DNA from: Muribaculaceae bacterium Isolate-037 (Harlan)
GTDB taxonomy: Bacteria > Bacteroidota > Bacteroidia > Bacteroidales > Muribaculaceae
Length of the DNA stretch: 45,769 bases
Assembly: GCA_003762615.1 (NCBI GenBank)
Contig: RIAZ01000035.1
Location: 1-45,769 of the forward strand
Reading direction: 5' to 3'
In this document: piece by piece, positions 17,450-25,929 of the stretch
Position numbering within the stretch: position 1 is the stretch's first letter
Layout: each line of letters begins with the position of its first letter
Program-made: the position numbers and the translations under genes
The notes under the pieces: generated by a model
Seen by the model: only the letters and a program-made list of their open reading frames with translations
Databases searched by the model: none
Told to the model about the DNA's origin: nothing

Positions 17450-17950
17450 TTAAAGAAATGGCAAAAAGAATGGTCTGTGTCCTTGCGACAATGCCTCGCG
17501 CAGACGGCTTAATGCCTTTGTCATCTGGTTCTTGACTGTTTTTATTGATATGCCTAACTCATCCGCTATTTCCTGATTGGAAAATCCGTCGCGCTTACTC
17601 ATCAGAAAAATCTCTCTGCATTTTTCAGGAAGACCGTCAATCGCTTTCCATATTCTTGCATCCCGGATTGACGTGTCGATTGCCTCCTCGCTGATTTCAG
17701 GTATAGCATCGATATCTTCAAAATTGTTCTTCCTACGCAGAAAGTTCACACACTCGTTCCTGACACTACGGTAGATGTAAGAGTTGAAATTCTCCACAAT
17801 AGTCCCAGAAGAAATTGTCTGCCAAGCCTTCAAGAAAGCCTCCTCTACAATATCCTCCGCATTATCTTCATCATCGATAATGCGAAGGGCATACATACCT
17901 AACTGTAGATACAGTTTTCTGAAATGATATTCAAACTCTCTTACAGTCAT
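17450..17950 (-). CDS. ECF-type RNA polymerase sigma-70 factor (166 aa)
   Basis: Region 2 is visible (FRKLYLQLGMYALRIIDDEDNAEDIVEEAFLKAWQ, about 10-50; YIYRSVRNECVNFLRR follows), and so is region 4 (LPEKCREIFLMSKRDGFSNQEIADELGISIKTVKNQMTKALSRLRE, about 112-157). The length is typical of Bacteroidales ECF sigma factors paired with FecR-like proteins. It opens the operon of sigma, anti-sigma, STN receptor, DUF4249 and barrel genes. No standard promoter is evident upstream; a 31-bp perfect inverted repeat lies 31 bp before the start. Confidence 0.92.
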   Translation of the reverse strand: MTVREFEYHFRKLYLQLGMYALRIIDDEDNAEDIVEEAFLKAWQTISSGTIVENFNSYIYRSVRNECVNFLRRKNNFEDIDAIPEISEEAIDTSIRDARIWKAIDGLPEKCREIFLMSKRDGFSNQEIADELGISIKTVKNQMTKALSRLREALSQGHRPFFLPFL

Positions 17951-17980
17951 AAGCTAAACATTCTTCCATTATAATATGGC

Positions 17981-18011
17981 ATATTGTCTGTCCCGGCGGG
18001 ACAGACAATAT
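17981..18011. promoter_or_regulatory. Perfect 14-bp inverted repeat upstream of the ECF sigma gene
   Basis: ATATTGTCTGTCCC (17981-17994), loop GGC, then GGGACAGACAATAT (17998-18011). It lies 31 bp upstream of the sigma start and about 275 bp after the end of the upstream operon. No T-run follows on either strand, so an operator or leader hairpin is at least as likely as a terminator. The rest of 18012-18285 shows no gene. Confidence 0.6.
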
Positions 18012-18285
18012 CAATAAACTGAATCTTAACACAAACAGGACATAATGATACGAGTAATATACCAAAATTTCTTATCCTTATTGATTTATTTGTTGCCATA
18101 TTCTTAAGACGCTAATCTGCCTAAAAAGTCCTATATAAAAATGCAAAAATAAAAAAAATTAAGATATAATTTATACTTATAAAGTTCTAACTTTATTTCA
18201 AAATACCGGAATTGACACAGTATTGTTGAGATATCATATCTCACAGCATAACTTTCTTGTCATTACCCTTGAAACCTTGCAGCCA

Positions 18286-18654
18286 TCAGAACGTCATCAT
18301 TCTAAGGACATACACTTCCGTGCTGTCATTAGGCATCAGAGTGGTCTGAAGACACGGCTCAGTTGGACGACCGAAGTTGTCCTTATCGAGATTACGGTTC
18401 TCGTTGAGATCTTGAAATGCCTGAACAAAGACTTTGAGATTTGTCAGATTGGAGAAGTCAACCGGAATAGACATCTCGGTATCTTCAACCTCAATTGCCT
18501 GACGTACTACCGTACTATCACCAACATTGACAGAAAGATAGATAGTTCCTTCTGTATAGGGCAACTCCACAAACTTAATCAGCTGCTTTGATGTCTTGGC
18601 GAAGGTTGCCATCGCACAGATAGCAACCACGAATGTGAACAATAATTTTTTCAT
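18286..18654 (-). CDS. Secreted DUF2141-like protein (122 aa)
   Basis: The signal peptide ends near ATFA (residue 19). The mature part is beta-rich and contains VQAFQDLNENRNLDKDNFGRP, which matches the DUF2141 pattern (a D-x-N-x-N-x-x-L-D-x-N-x-x-G-x-P calcium-binding-like loop). The start overlaps the receptor stop by 4 bp (ATGA), so it is coupled to the outer-membrane receptor. DUF2141 proteins are small, exported and uncharacterised. It is probably the last gene of its operon. Confidence 0.65.
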   Translation of the reverse strand: MKKLLFTFVVAICAMATFAKTSKQLIKFVELPYTEGTIYLSVNVGDSTVVRQAIEVEDTEMSIPVDFSNLTNLKVFVQAFQDLNENRNLDKDNFGRPTEPCLQTTLMPNDSTEVYVLRMMTF

Positions 18655-20717
18655 TTTCTTACATCGTTTATTGTTTCGTAAATCTGGTTATTGTTTAATT
18701 TTCTGATTGTCCCGGAACGTTTTGAACCTTTGAATATGTTTAGGCTTACTCCAATCCAAATCAACCGTTCTGAACTTGAAACATGATAAATCCTCTCAAA
18801 ACCGGCTATATCCGATAAGTCAGAACTTTTCAAGCCGATTCTTCCAATTGGATTGACCACACCTGCCATGAATGTGGCATTACGATAAGAATACCCAACC
18901 CCAATATTCAGAAGATTATTATTGATAGTCGTAATGGATTCACCCCATAGCCTATTATAAGCATTGTTGTATTTAGCCATAATCCACCAATGTCCCTTCA
19001 TAAACATCAACTGTGCGTTTACGAATGGCTGATGATAATTATGGATATAGCCCGATCCTTTACTCTTCATTGTATGCCATCCGCCCTCTAAAGAAAGTGT
19101 GAGTTCCCTGACAATCAATTTGGTAGATAATTGACCTTTTATATAGAAATGATTGCAATATCCGGTATTTGAATAGGTTTGCAAAATTGAGCCATCGTGA
19201 TAACCTTTGGATGAGAGTATTGGTTTATGACTGTATTCATCGCCTATTATGATTTTGGCACTGACACCCTTAAACGAAAAATCCATATCTATCCTCCCAT
19301 CATATCTTTGATATGGAGATAAGTCAATGTTTCCAACAACAGATTGAAAAGCATCAATCCGCTGCATTACAGGAGATAGATACGCCATATTCGGAGCCAC
19401 CGTTGTTTCATTCAGAGTAACTGACAAACTTCCCCATTGAACAGGAACATATCGCACAAACACACGAGGATTGAAATGGACTGATCGGTATTCGTGAGGG
19501 CTTGAAATATTATAGTAAGTTGCACCAAGACCTATGTTGTATTGGACTTTATCAAGATTCTGCTTCCATTCAACGAAAGCATGATTATTGCTTTCGTCTT
19601 CGTTGACATTGGTTTGCTGAGGTAAATATTGAATTTTAGACCAACCGACAGCGCTTTTTATTCCAGAGGACAGTGATCCGCCAGAAAATTTCCTTTCCCA
19701 TATAAACTCTGAATATAGCCGCCAGCTCCTATTGTCTGTACCTGAAGTTATATTTGTACTTCCTACAGTATAATCACGACTACTCTCAGATGTAATTAGA
19801 GATGGGATGACATTGACATAAATCTTATTATCTTTATTGATTTTCCAATGAAAATACAGGTCAAGATCACCCTGCCACGCCTTGACAGGATTTATCTCAC
19901 GCTGAAATTCATTGAAACTCGTTGTTCCGGTCATAGTGGCTATAGTCCCTTCGGAAATATACCGATCATTTTTACGTATGACACGTGCCTGGGCGTTAAA
20001 CATCGTCTTATTCCCGTTCTGATACGAATATTGGACTGAACCTTGATGGGTAACCATATCATTAGGGGCCTTAACCCCATCTTCATTTCGTAGAATTTCA
20101 GCTCCATTTTCAAATATTATAAGCTCACGATTGTTTCGGTAACAATCCATATTCCACATCGGGTTGAACTTATAATCCACCTTCCATTCGCTTTTGCCAA
20201 CATTATATTTTAGGGTTGCGACGTAATTTCCCCAACCACGATTAACTGATTGCAGCAGATTTAGCATTGCTCCATAACCTTCGGTCTGCTTTTTTACGGT
20301 TATGTCAATGACTGCTCCATAGTTTTTGTAACGAACTCCGGGATTTGATATATACTCAACTTTTGCAATATTCTTTGACGGAATTGATGAAAGTTCGTTC
20401 TGAGAAGATGGACGACCATTAATCAGAATCAACAGATTGTCTTTACCCAAAACACTTATTGTACCTGAAGATAAATCTACAATCAACTCAGGAATCTGTA
20501 ATCCGGCAATAACCTGATTTGCATTTTTGGTAGTTTCTTTAAGGTGTTTATCCGGATAGAATACTGTGGATTCACCTTTCTTAATAATATCTGGAGCGAG
20601 TACAACAACCTCATCCAATTCTCGCGTTCGGACACTATCGTTCAGGGTGGACTGCGCCATACATCTACATGAAACTAAGAGAAGTAGGAATGCCTTTGTT
20701 TGTCTTGCTATCATCAT
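18651..20717 (-). CDS. TonB-receptor-like outer-membrane protein, OMP_b-brl_3 type (688 aa)
   Basis: I place the start at 20717 (MMIARQTKAFLLLLVSCRCMAQ), which gives a clean signal peptide; the ATG at 20756 adds 13 residues that would spoil it. Then come TRELDEVVVLAPDIIKKGESTVFYP, a compact plug (GLQIPELIVDLSSGTISVLGKDNLLILINGRPSS; IAKVEYISNPGVRYKNYGAVIDI) and a barrel to the end. There is no CarboxypepD_reg domain before the plug. This matches OMP_b-brl_3 proteins, which resemble TonB receptors. It lies 94 bp after the winged-helix gene (20812) and has no promoter of its own that I can see, so it is probably co-transcribed with it. Confidence 0.82.
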   Translation of the reverse strand: MMIARQTKAFLLLLVSCRCMAQSTLNDSVRTRELDEVVVLAPDIIKKGESTVFYPDKHLKETTKNANQVIAGLQIPELIVDLSSGTISVLGKDNLLILINGRPSSQNELSSIPSKNIAKVEYISNPGVRYKNYGAVIDITVKKQTEGYGAMLNLLQSVNRGWGNYVATLKYNVGKSEWKVDYKFNPMWNMDCYRNNRELIIFENGAEILRNEDGVKAPNDMVTHQGSVQYSYQNGNKTMFNAQARVIRKNDRYISEGTIATMTGTTSFNEFQREINPVKAWQGDLDLYFHWKINKDNKIYVNVIPSLITSESSRDYTVGSTNITSGTDNRSWRLYSEFIWERKFSGGSLSSGIKSAVGWSKIQYLPQQTNVNEDESNNHAFVEWKQNLDKVQYNIGLGATYYNISSPHEYRSVHFNPRVFVRYVPVQWGSLSVTLNETTVAPNMAYLSPVMQRIDAFQSVVGNIDLSPYQRYDGRIDMDFSFKGVSAKIIIGDEYSHKPILSSKGYHDGSILQTYSNTGYCNHFYIKGQLSTKLIVRELTLSLEGGWHTMKSKGSGYIHNYHQPFVNAQLMFMKGHWWIMAKYNNAYNRLWGESITTINNNLLNIGVGYSYRNATFMAGVVNPIGRIGLKSSDLSDIAGFERIYHVSSSERLIWIGVSLNIFKGSKRSGTIRKLNNNQIYETINDVRK

Positions 20718-20811
20718 TATAATGACCTGAAAAGGATGTAATAAGAGTGCTCCCACGTAAATTGAAGGAGCTTATTATTGACGTTCAGCTAAATTTAAAT
20801 ATTCCTTATAT

Positions 20812-21093
20812 TCAGATATTCAACAGCTTCCGCAGATCTTTGACATATTCCTCAAAGGCTTTGCGTCCGGTATCGGTGACGCGACATACTGTGCGCGGTT
20901 TCTTGCCGACAAATCCTTTCTCTACCGCAATATATCCGGCTGACGAGAGTTTGTCGAGTTGAACACTGAGATTGCCAGCCGTGGATGAGGTCTTTTCTTT
21001 GAGATATACAAAATCAGCCTCCTCCACATTCATAAGGATTGACATAACTGCCAATCTTAATTGCGAATGAAGCAGTGGGTCGAGTTCCTTCAT
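20812..21093 (-). CDS. Winged-helix transcriptional regulator, HTH_34/MarR-like (93 aa)
   Basis: The whole protein is one winged helix: LLHSQLRLAVMSILM, FVYLKEKTSSTAGNLSVQLDKLSSAGYI (recognition helix), then the wing VEKGFVGKKPRTVCRVTDTGRKAFEEYV. This is the DNA-binding fold used by small MarR/PadR-like proteins (HTH_34). It overlaps the upstream membrane-protein gene by 4 bp, a pairing seen for this family in other bacteria. It is likely to regulate its own operon, including the downstream receptor; the signal is unknown. Confidence 0.85.
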   Translation of the reverse strand: MKELDPLLHSQLRLAVMSILMNVEEADFVYLKEKTSSTAGNLSVQLDKLSSAGYIAVEKGFVGKKPRTVCRVTDTGRKAFEEYVKDLRKLLNI

Positions 21094-21719
21094 CTTTCTT
21101 TGCGGCTTTTATAGTTGAGAATATGACCGGGGAGAATCATCATTAGAGCGAATGACATGATAAACATAGGCATAAACCATCCGGCATACAATGCTATTCC
21201 ACCGGCTATACAACACAACGTGACAAGTCCTGACACGATTCCGATTCCACCACCCCATATTAAGGATTTCTCACGAATCGCAACACCTTGTACTATCTCG
21301 GCAAATCCTACGATGAGCAATGGGAGCATCAGCATCGAACTCCATGTATCCGTGCCTGAAAAAAGAAAAAAGCCGAGGCATATTAATGTAAGGGCAAATG
21401 CGCTCAGCCCCACTGTTGTCCATACTGCGTTGCCAATTTTATCCGCATACGTAGTAACACCTGCCTTTTCCCGGCGTTTACGTGCCATTATCGGAGTCGC
21501 GATTCCACCGATAATCCAAATCAGATACCAGAACCAGTTCATCGCCGGATTATGGGTCAGATCAATAAGAATCCATACCAAGGCTGCCACACCGACCACC
21601 AGATATCCCCACATCAGCAAAATATTGCCATCGCCTATGAAGCGACGAGTCTTCGAGCGCTGAATCATCTCATTGATGATTGCCATACCCTCCAAAGAAG
21701 TAATCTTTTTCTCTTCCAT
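21090..21719 (-). CDS. Multi-pass inner-membrane protein paired with the winged-helix regulator (209 aa)
   Basis: A cytoplasmic N-terminus (EEKKITSLEGMAIINEMIQRSKTRR) is followed by about six hydrophobic segments: ILLMWGYLVVGVAALVWILI, WFWYLIWIIGGIATPIMA, VWTTVGLSAFALTLICLGFFLF, MLMLPLLIVGFAEIVQGVA, IWGGGIGIVSGLVTLCCIAG and WFMPMFIMSFALMMILPGHIL. It ends in a basic tail. No enzyme motif is visible. It is the first gene of an operon with the regulator (4-bp overlap); a sensor or partner role is inference. Confidence 0.8.
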   Translation of the reverse strand: MEEKKITSLEGMAIINEMIQRSKTRRFIGDGNILLMWGYLVVGVAALVWILIDLTHNPAMNWFWYLIWIIGGIATPIMARKRREKAGVTTYADKIGNAVWTTVGLSAFALTLICLGFFLFSGTDTWSSMLMLPLLIVGFAEIVQGVAIREKSLIWGGGIGIVSGLVTLCCIAGGIALYAGWFMPMFIMSFALMMILPGHILNYKSRKER

Positions 21720-21793
21720 AGTTTTATTTATTTAAGAAGTTTATATTATAAACCATATTGGTAAAAAAATAGTCGCTCGCATGAACAACACCG

Positions 21794-21825
21794 CAAAGAT
21801 AACATGATTTATTTTATAAACCAAA
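21794..21825 (-). promoter_or_regulatory. Bacteroides-type promoter of the membrane-protein/regulator operon
   Basis: On the minus strand TTTG (21825-21822), 20 bp, TATCTTTG (21801-21794). Transcription would start near 21787, leaving a leader of about 65 nt. The leader contains ACCAATATGGT (about 21752-21762), a short near-symmetric element that could be an operator for the winged-helix protein, but this is weak. Confidence 0.75.
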
Positions 21826-21887
21826 TTATTTTATAAATAATTTCAAAATAATCAAAACAGTGTGTTTTGAGAGCTTTTCCTGCTTGT

Positions 21888-22295
21888 TTACACATAAATT
21901 CCACCAAAACTCCGGCTCGATATGCACAATCTTTTTGCTATCTCTTCATATGTCTCCTTTTGTTGAGCACAATCAGCTTCATTAGTAATAGAAGTGTCCA
22001 TATCTACAATCATGGACTCTTCAAGATTATCTATGAAGTGATCCGTAATAATGCTATCATTTTTTGAAACGCTGACCAAATCAATAAAATTAAGTTCGCC
22101 AAGAGAGACTTATAATCTTTATATCTCTTTGCTTGAATAATAGCTTTCCCTTCTTTTTCCGTTGCACATCTCAGGTCAATTCCTCCATCTCTACCGGACG
22201 TAAACGATTCAATCAAGCAATTCCACTCCTTCTGTAAAAGGTCGCGAGTAATTTCTTCAAATTCGCTGTAATATATGTAAATCGTATGTAGCCAT
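21888..22295 (-). pseudogene. Decayed Mrr-like/PD-(D/E)XK restriction-endonuclease-type gene
   Basis: An ATG at 22295 starts MATYDLHI. After a one-base shift the frame reads YYSEFEEITRDLLQKEWNC and continues SFTSGRDGGIDLRCATEKEG then KAIIQAKRYKDYKSL. This is the typical start of restriction-endonuclease-like domains: GRDGGID and IIQAKRY give the D and (Q/E)xK of the active site. A second frameshift near 22090 moves to the frame that ends IAKRLCISSRSFGGIYV at 21888. Most of the expected gene is missing, so only a fossil remains. Confidence 0.75.
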
Positions 22296-22322
22296 ATTAT
22301 TGCTCTTTGATAATACTGTGAT

Positions 22323-23654
22323 TTATAAAAATTGTGTCATGTAGACCGGAAGATATGTAATACTTTCTTCCTTGCGTAAATCCTTTGTGTATATGAGATA
22401 ACGCTTACTCACCCGCGAGGAAAACTTCTCGCAGAACAAGTCAAGTGATTTGTGGGTCTTGTAGCCTGATGATTTTACCTCAATCGGTACTATCTTAGTC
22501 CCGTTTGAAAGGAGAAAATCCACCTCGTAGAGATGGTTGCTTGTATCCGACGGCCATGTGTAGTAATAAAGCTCATGACCATTTGCCTTCAGCATTTGTG
22601 CAACAAGATTTTCATATACATACCCGAGGTCAGCACTCAGTTTATCGGACAGCAGTTTCTCATAGATTATGTTTTCAGTGAACTTCTTATCCCAGAAAGC
22701 AAGAGTGATGAATAGACCGGTATCAGCCATAAACATCTTGAATCTATTCCCATCGCGATGCAATGCAAAACCGACATTAGGATCGTTAGCATGATATGCA
22801 AGATTTACCACCATTGAATCCTGCATGTCAAACACCTGCTCCCTCAATCGGTCGGGGCGACCACCATCTGTAGCCGAGTAGATCTGATATCTGCTCCAAT
22901 TGCTTGCCAACTGCGAGGGTATTGCCATGAACATTTTTGAAGTATTGCCCGAAGGGTCTATCTTAATAAAATCCTTCTCATATAAGTTGATTATAGAACG
23001 CTTCATCTTGTCAACCTTCTCCATATTATTAGTTTCAAGATAGGTTCTGACGGCCTGTGGCATACCGCCGACAAGCATATATAGCCTAAGGTTCCGCATC
23101 TCGCCACGCGCACCTGCATCTCCGATTCCTTTATTGCTTTCAAACAATTTTCTCATAATCGGAATAGAAACCTTATTGCCCAACGCCCACTGGAACTCTT
23201 CATAATCCAGTGGATTCAGAATCATCTCTTCTTCCTCGCTTGGTATAAGAATACCCTTTACATTCTGGCGGATTGATATTAATGAACCGGTTTCAATATA
23301 ATCATATCTGCCATCCGCCACCAAATATTTAATGGCTTGCCGAGCCTTGGGGCAATATTGGACTTCATCAAAAACTATCACAGAATCCCTTTCATGTAGC
23401 TCAATGCCGAGGAGCACCTGCATACGCATAAAAAGATAATCAAGATCTGAAACATCGTCAAACAATTCACGAATTTCCATCCTACAGGATGCAAAATCAA
23501 TAGCGACGTATGATTTGTACTCTTGCTCCGCAAACGTCTGGGCGAGTGTGGATTTGCCAACTCGTCTTGCCCCTTTGATCAACAATGCTGTGCTGCCTTT
23601 GGAATCTTGCTTCCACTTCAGCATCTCATCGTAAAGTTTTCTCTTGAATATCAT
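22323..23654 (-). CDS. AAA-type ATPase with DUF4143 domain (443 aa)
   Basis: N-terminal P-loop GARRVGKST (about residues 25-33 of the chosen start) and Walker B VIVFDEVQYCP, then GSLISIR and the LNPLDYEEFQWALGN segment typical of this family. The second half is the DUF4143 domain: YENLVAQMLKANGHELYYYTW and EVDFLLSNGTKIVPIEVKSS, a PD-(D/E)XK-like E...D...ExK pattern. I chose the ATG at 23654 because a strong promoter lies just upstream of it, inside the longer frame from 23720. Such ATPases are abundant in Bacteroidota, often in many copies, and their role is not settled. Confidence 0.9.
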   Translation of the reverse strand: MIFKRKLYDEMLKWKQDSKGSTALLIKGARRVGKSTLAQTFAEQEYKSYVAIDFASCRMEIRELFDDVSDLDYLFMRMQVLLGIELHERDSVIVFDEVQYCPKARQAIKYLVADGRYDYIETGSLISIRQNVKGILIPSEEEEMILNPLDYEEFQWALGNKVSIPIMRKLFESNKGIGDAGARGEMRNLRLYMLVGGMPQAVRTYLETNNMEKVDKMKRSIINLYEKDFIKIDPSGNTSKMFMAIPSQLASNWSRYQIYSATDGGRPDRLREQVFDMQDSMVVNLAYHANDPNVGFALHRDGNRFKMFMADTGLFITLAFWDKKFTENIIYEKLLSDKLSADLGYVYENLVAQMLKANGHELYYYTWPSDTSNHLYEVDFLLSNGTKIVPIEVKSSGYKTHKSLDLFCEKFSSRVSKRYLIYTKDLRKEESITYLPVYMTQFL

Positions 23655-23680
23655 TTTGATTAAGTATATGATTTCGAGTG

Positions 23681-23711
23681 CAAAGATAACAACTTTGACG
23701 ATATCCCCAAA
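23681..23711 (-). promoter_or_regulatory. Bacteroides-type promoter of the DUF4143 ATPase gene
   Basis: On the minus strand TTTG (23711-23708), 19 bp, TATCTTTG (23688-23681), a full match to the Bacteroides consensus. It lies 27 bp upstream of the ATG at 23654 and so decides that start against the upstream ATG at 23720. Confidence 0.85.
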
Positions 23712-23845
23712 ATTTACCATGTATCATTTGTCAGTTTACCCCAAATTTTCTTTGTAAAATATGACCTTCATCCCCCATTTTACATTAACCTTGACCGCTC
23801 TCCCTAAATTTAATTACTCAATTTTGTCAGAAACCCCTAATTTTA
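23705..23845. repeat. Five degenerate repeats of about 34 bp upstream of the ATPase
   Basis: A motif close to CCCC(T)AAATTTT begins at about 23705, 23739, 23773, 23801 (TCCCTAAATTT) and 23834. The spacings are 34, 34, 28 and 33 bp. Two of the units are also preceded by TTGTCAG (copies 2 and 5). The first overlaps the -33 box of the ATPase promoter. No gene is seen in 23721-23935. Confidence 0.5.
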
Positions 23846-23935
23846 TTCTCAAAAACTGTACCAGCCTTAAAAAGTAGGCAGGTTCTAGTCTTGTTCTGAT
23901 ATACCGGAAGAGCGAATTGCATATATGTCGTTAAA

Positions 23936-24451
23936 CTAAAAAGGATACTTAACTTTCATTATTTCACCAGAGGTGATTGACCTTCCGTTTCCTACAAGTG
24001 TAGGCTTATCAGGATTATAATTGCCAGATGTATCCCCACGATAGATTTTTAATACAAAATCTCCACTTGGAAGATTGTTGATTGTAAATTCCGCATCCAC
24101 CAGACAACGACAATCCGCATTGTCTGACGATGGGTATTCTATGATGGTCAAAGTGTTCTCGGAAAACAATATCTTAATGTTGACTTTCTCAAAATCACAG
24201 GGATACTCCAATGATGAAAATTTACAACGCACGGTTGACAAATCCGCCCCATACCACATTTGAAACAGACCGTGTTCAGTATTATCTTGATCGCCGTTTC
24301 TACTATCGGTATCATAGAATGATGAAAGACATTCACTGTTTTTTAGTTCTTGCAGATATGGTGTTGCTGTCACTATATCATCAATAGTTGAACAAGATGC
24401 CAATACAAATAATATGATTGTGCAGACTGGTGGTAAAATAATATTTTTCAT
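23936..24451 (-). CDS. Small lipoprotein of unknown function (171 aa)
   Basis: Signal peptide II type: MKNIILPPVCTIILFVLASC with lipobox LASC. The mature protein contains a C-R-C motif (DCRCLVDAEFTINNLPSGDF) near residue 125 followed by FVLKIYRGDTSG, a compact beta-sandwich-like pattern found in many small Bacteroidales lipoproteins. It starts 3 bp after the CotH-like gene stop and is the last gene of that operon. I do not recognise a named family. Its position suggests a surface partner of the CotH-like lipoprotein. Confidence 0.7.
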   Translation of the reverse strand: MKNIILPPVCTIILFVLASCSTIDDIVTATPYLQELKNSECLSSFYDTDSRNGDQDNTEHGLFQMWYGADLSTVRCKFSSLEYPCDFEKVNIKILFSENTLTIIEYPSSDNADCRCLVDAEFTINNLPSGDFVLKIYRGDTSGNYNPDKPTLVGNGRSITSGEIMKVKYPF

Positions 24452-24454
24452 ACT

Positions 24455-25861
24455 CTAATCTATTTTGATTTTCTTCCCGTTGATGATGTAGATGCCACTG
24501 TTTAGGTTTGAAACAGCATCCGACTCATTTGCATACTTGCCAATATAAATACCTTGAAGATTATATACTATAATCGGGCTGTTGGCAGATGTAGTCACAT
24601 CCCTGATAGAAGCATACGGACTTACAGGCAGATGATTGTTGAACCAGTCGATATTTCGACGCAAGGCGTTTTTAATACGGTCTGCCCGTAACTGTGCTGT
24701 TTGTGACGGGTCTTCATTCCATCGTTCACAATCGTGTTGCCATGCGGAGGCCAAAGGTAGCACAATCTCATCAATCTTTTCATAAATCTCCGAGAGCCTA
24801 TCGGGATAGACTTCATTCCAAACAGCTGCAACAGATTGGCAGAAACTGTCGTATTTGATAATCTCGCCAATCCAATGCGGTGTAATGCCGTAATGGACTT
24901 TCATCTTGAATGTGTAATCCGTTTTCTCCCGGTTGTAACACACAAGATCCCATATCGGACCGGCAGTCCATTTGGCTCCATCTTTCAAGTCCTTATGGAG
25001 ATAGAAACTGCCGTGAAATCCATCCGGATTATCCATGACTTCCTGCACGATAAAGAAACGTGCCATACTTTCCACATCAATATACTTTTCCCATTCGGCT
25101 GATGTCTTATCTTGGGAGTAAATGGCAGATGTGATGGTCTTGAACTCACCGGTAAGCCATTGCAACTGGGAGTCCGACAGATTTTCCGGTGAATGATAAC
25201 GCAAGGTGAGATTCCACCTGCTGTTTTCCGGAATTGTTATCTGACATTCATCGTGATAGTTATCCACCTCAACGAGCCAACCGCCGGTTATCAGAGTCTG
25301 ATCTGTTTCTCCGTCCTGTTGCTCATAGATATTCACACGGTTTTCATCTATGCGTATTGTCTCGGTCAGGAAATACAGGCCGATATAGTCACCGTTAAGC
25401 ACAACTTCGACAGGACGGAAATCCGGAGTCCATGCCATATCCATCAGTTTGCCGAGATTTAGTCCGGCAACAGTGTTTTCAGTAGGCTTCAGCAATGCGA
25501 AATGCTTGTTCTTAGACATCCCCATCACCGCTGTTTTCTTGGCGAACTTTATCTTGTAAGGTTTTTTCTCGCCTTTCCATGACGAGTGTCCCCGTCCGCG
25601 TATCTGCATATCCAATGGGCCGGATTCAGATCCCAGCGGCTCGATTGCATCATTCCCTACGGGGTCAAGCCAGTAGGTTGCATTAAGGTATTCGGTCTTG
25701 GATGTTATAGGCTGACGGTTTTCAGTTTCAATGTGCATTACGGGCAGAGTTCCTGATATGGAAACAGACGACGGCGATGCTGAAGGTGGCACCGCCGCCT
25801 CAATATCATCGGCACATGACACCAGCATCAGCGATGCGATAAAAATTGGTATTATTCTCAT
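24455..25861 (-). CDS. CotH kinase family lipoprotein (468 aa)
   Basis: I place the start at 25861: MRIIPIFIASLMLVSC gives a lipobox LVSC, while the ATG at 26008 adds 49 residues and overlaps the previous gene. The CotH core is clear: RGRGHSSWKGEKKPYKIKF, LLKPTENTVAGLNLGKLM, VEVVLNGDYIGLYFLTETIRIDENRV, GGWLVEVDN and KWTAGPIWDLVCYNREK. CotH proteins are atypical kinases in spore coats; in Bacteroidota they are exported lipoproteins of unknown substrate. The tail (VYNLQGIYIGKYAN...GIYIINGKKIKID) resembles a type IX secretion sorting-like C-terminal repeat, unusual beside a lipobox. Third gene of a four-gene run. Confidence 0.85.
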   Translation of the reverse strand: MRIIPIFIASLMLVSCADDIEAAVPPSASPSSVSISGTLPVMHIETENRQPITSKTEYLNATYWLDPVGNDAIEPLGSESGPLDMQIRGRGHSSWKGEKKPYKIKFAKKTAVMGMSKNKHFALLKPTENTVAGLNLGKLMDMAWTPDFRPVEVVLNGDYIGLYFLTETIRIDENRVNIYEQQDGETDQTLITGGWLVEVDNYHDECQITIPENSRWNLTLRYHSPENLSDSQLQWLTGEFKTITSAIYSQDKTSAEWEKYIDVESMARFFIVQEVMDNPDGFHGSFYLHKDLKDGAKWTAGPIWDLVCYNREKTDYTFKMKVHYGITPHWIGEIIKYDSFCQSVAAVWNEVYPDRLSEIYEKIDEIVLPLASAWQHDCERWNEDPSQTAQLRADRIKNALRRNIDWFNNHLPVSPYASIRDVTTSANSPIIVYNLQGIYIGKYANESDAVSNLNSGIYIINGKKIKID

Positions 25862-25929
25862 ATTACTTATGGGCTTTTCTATTATTGATGAAAAAATGTT
25901 GAAAAGACTGCATGGAGCGTTTTTCTTTT

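Noticed and set aside
21752..21762. Operator ACCAATATGGT in the leader of the membrane-protein operon
   Set aside because: The arms are only 4 bp in an A/T-rich leader; too short to claim.
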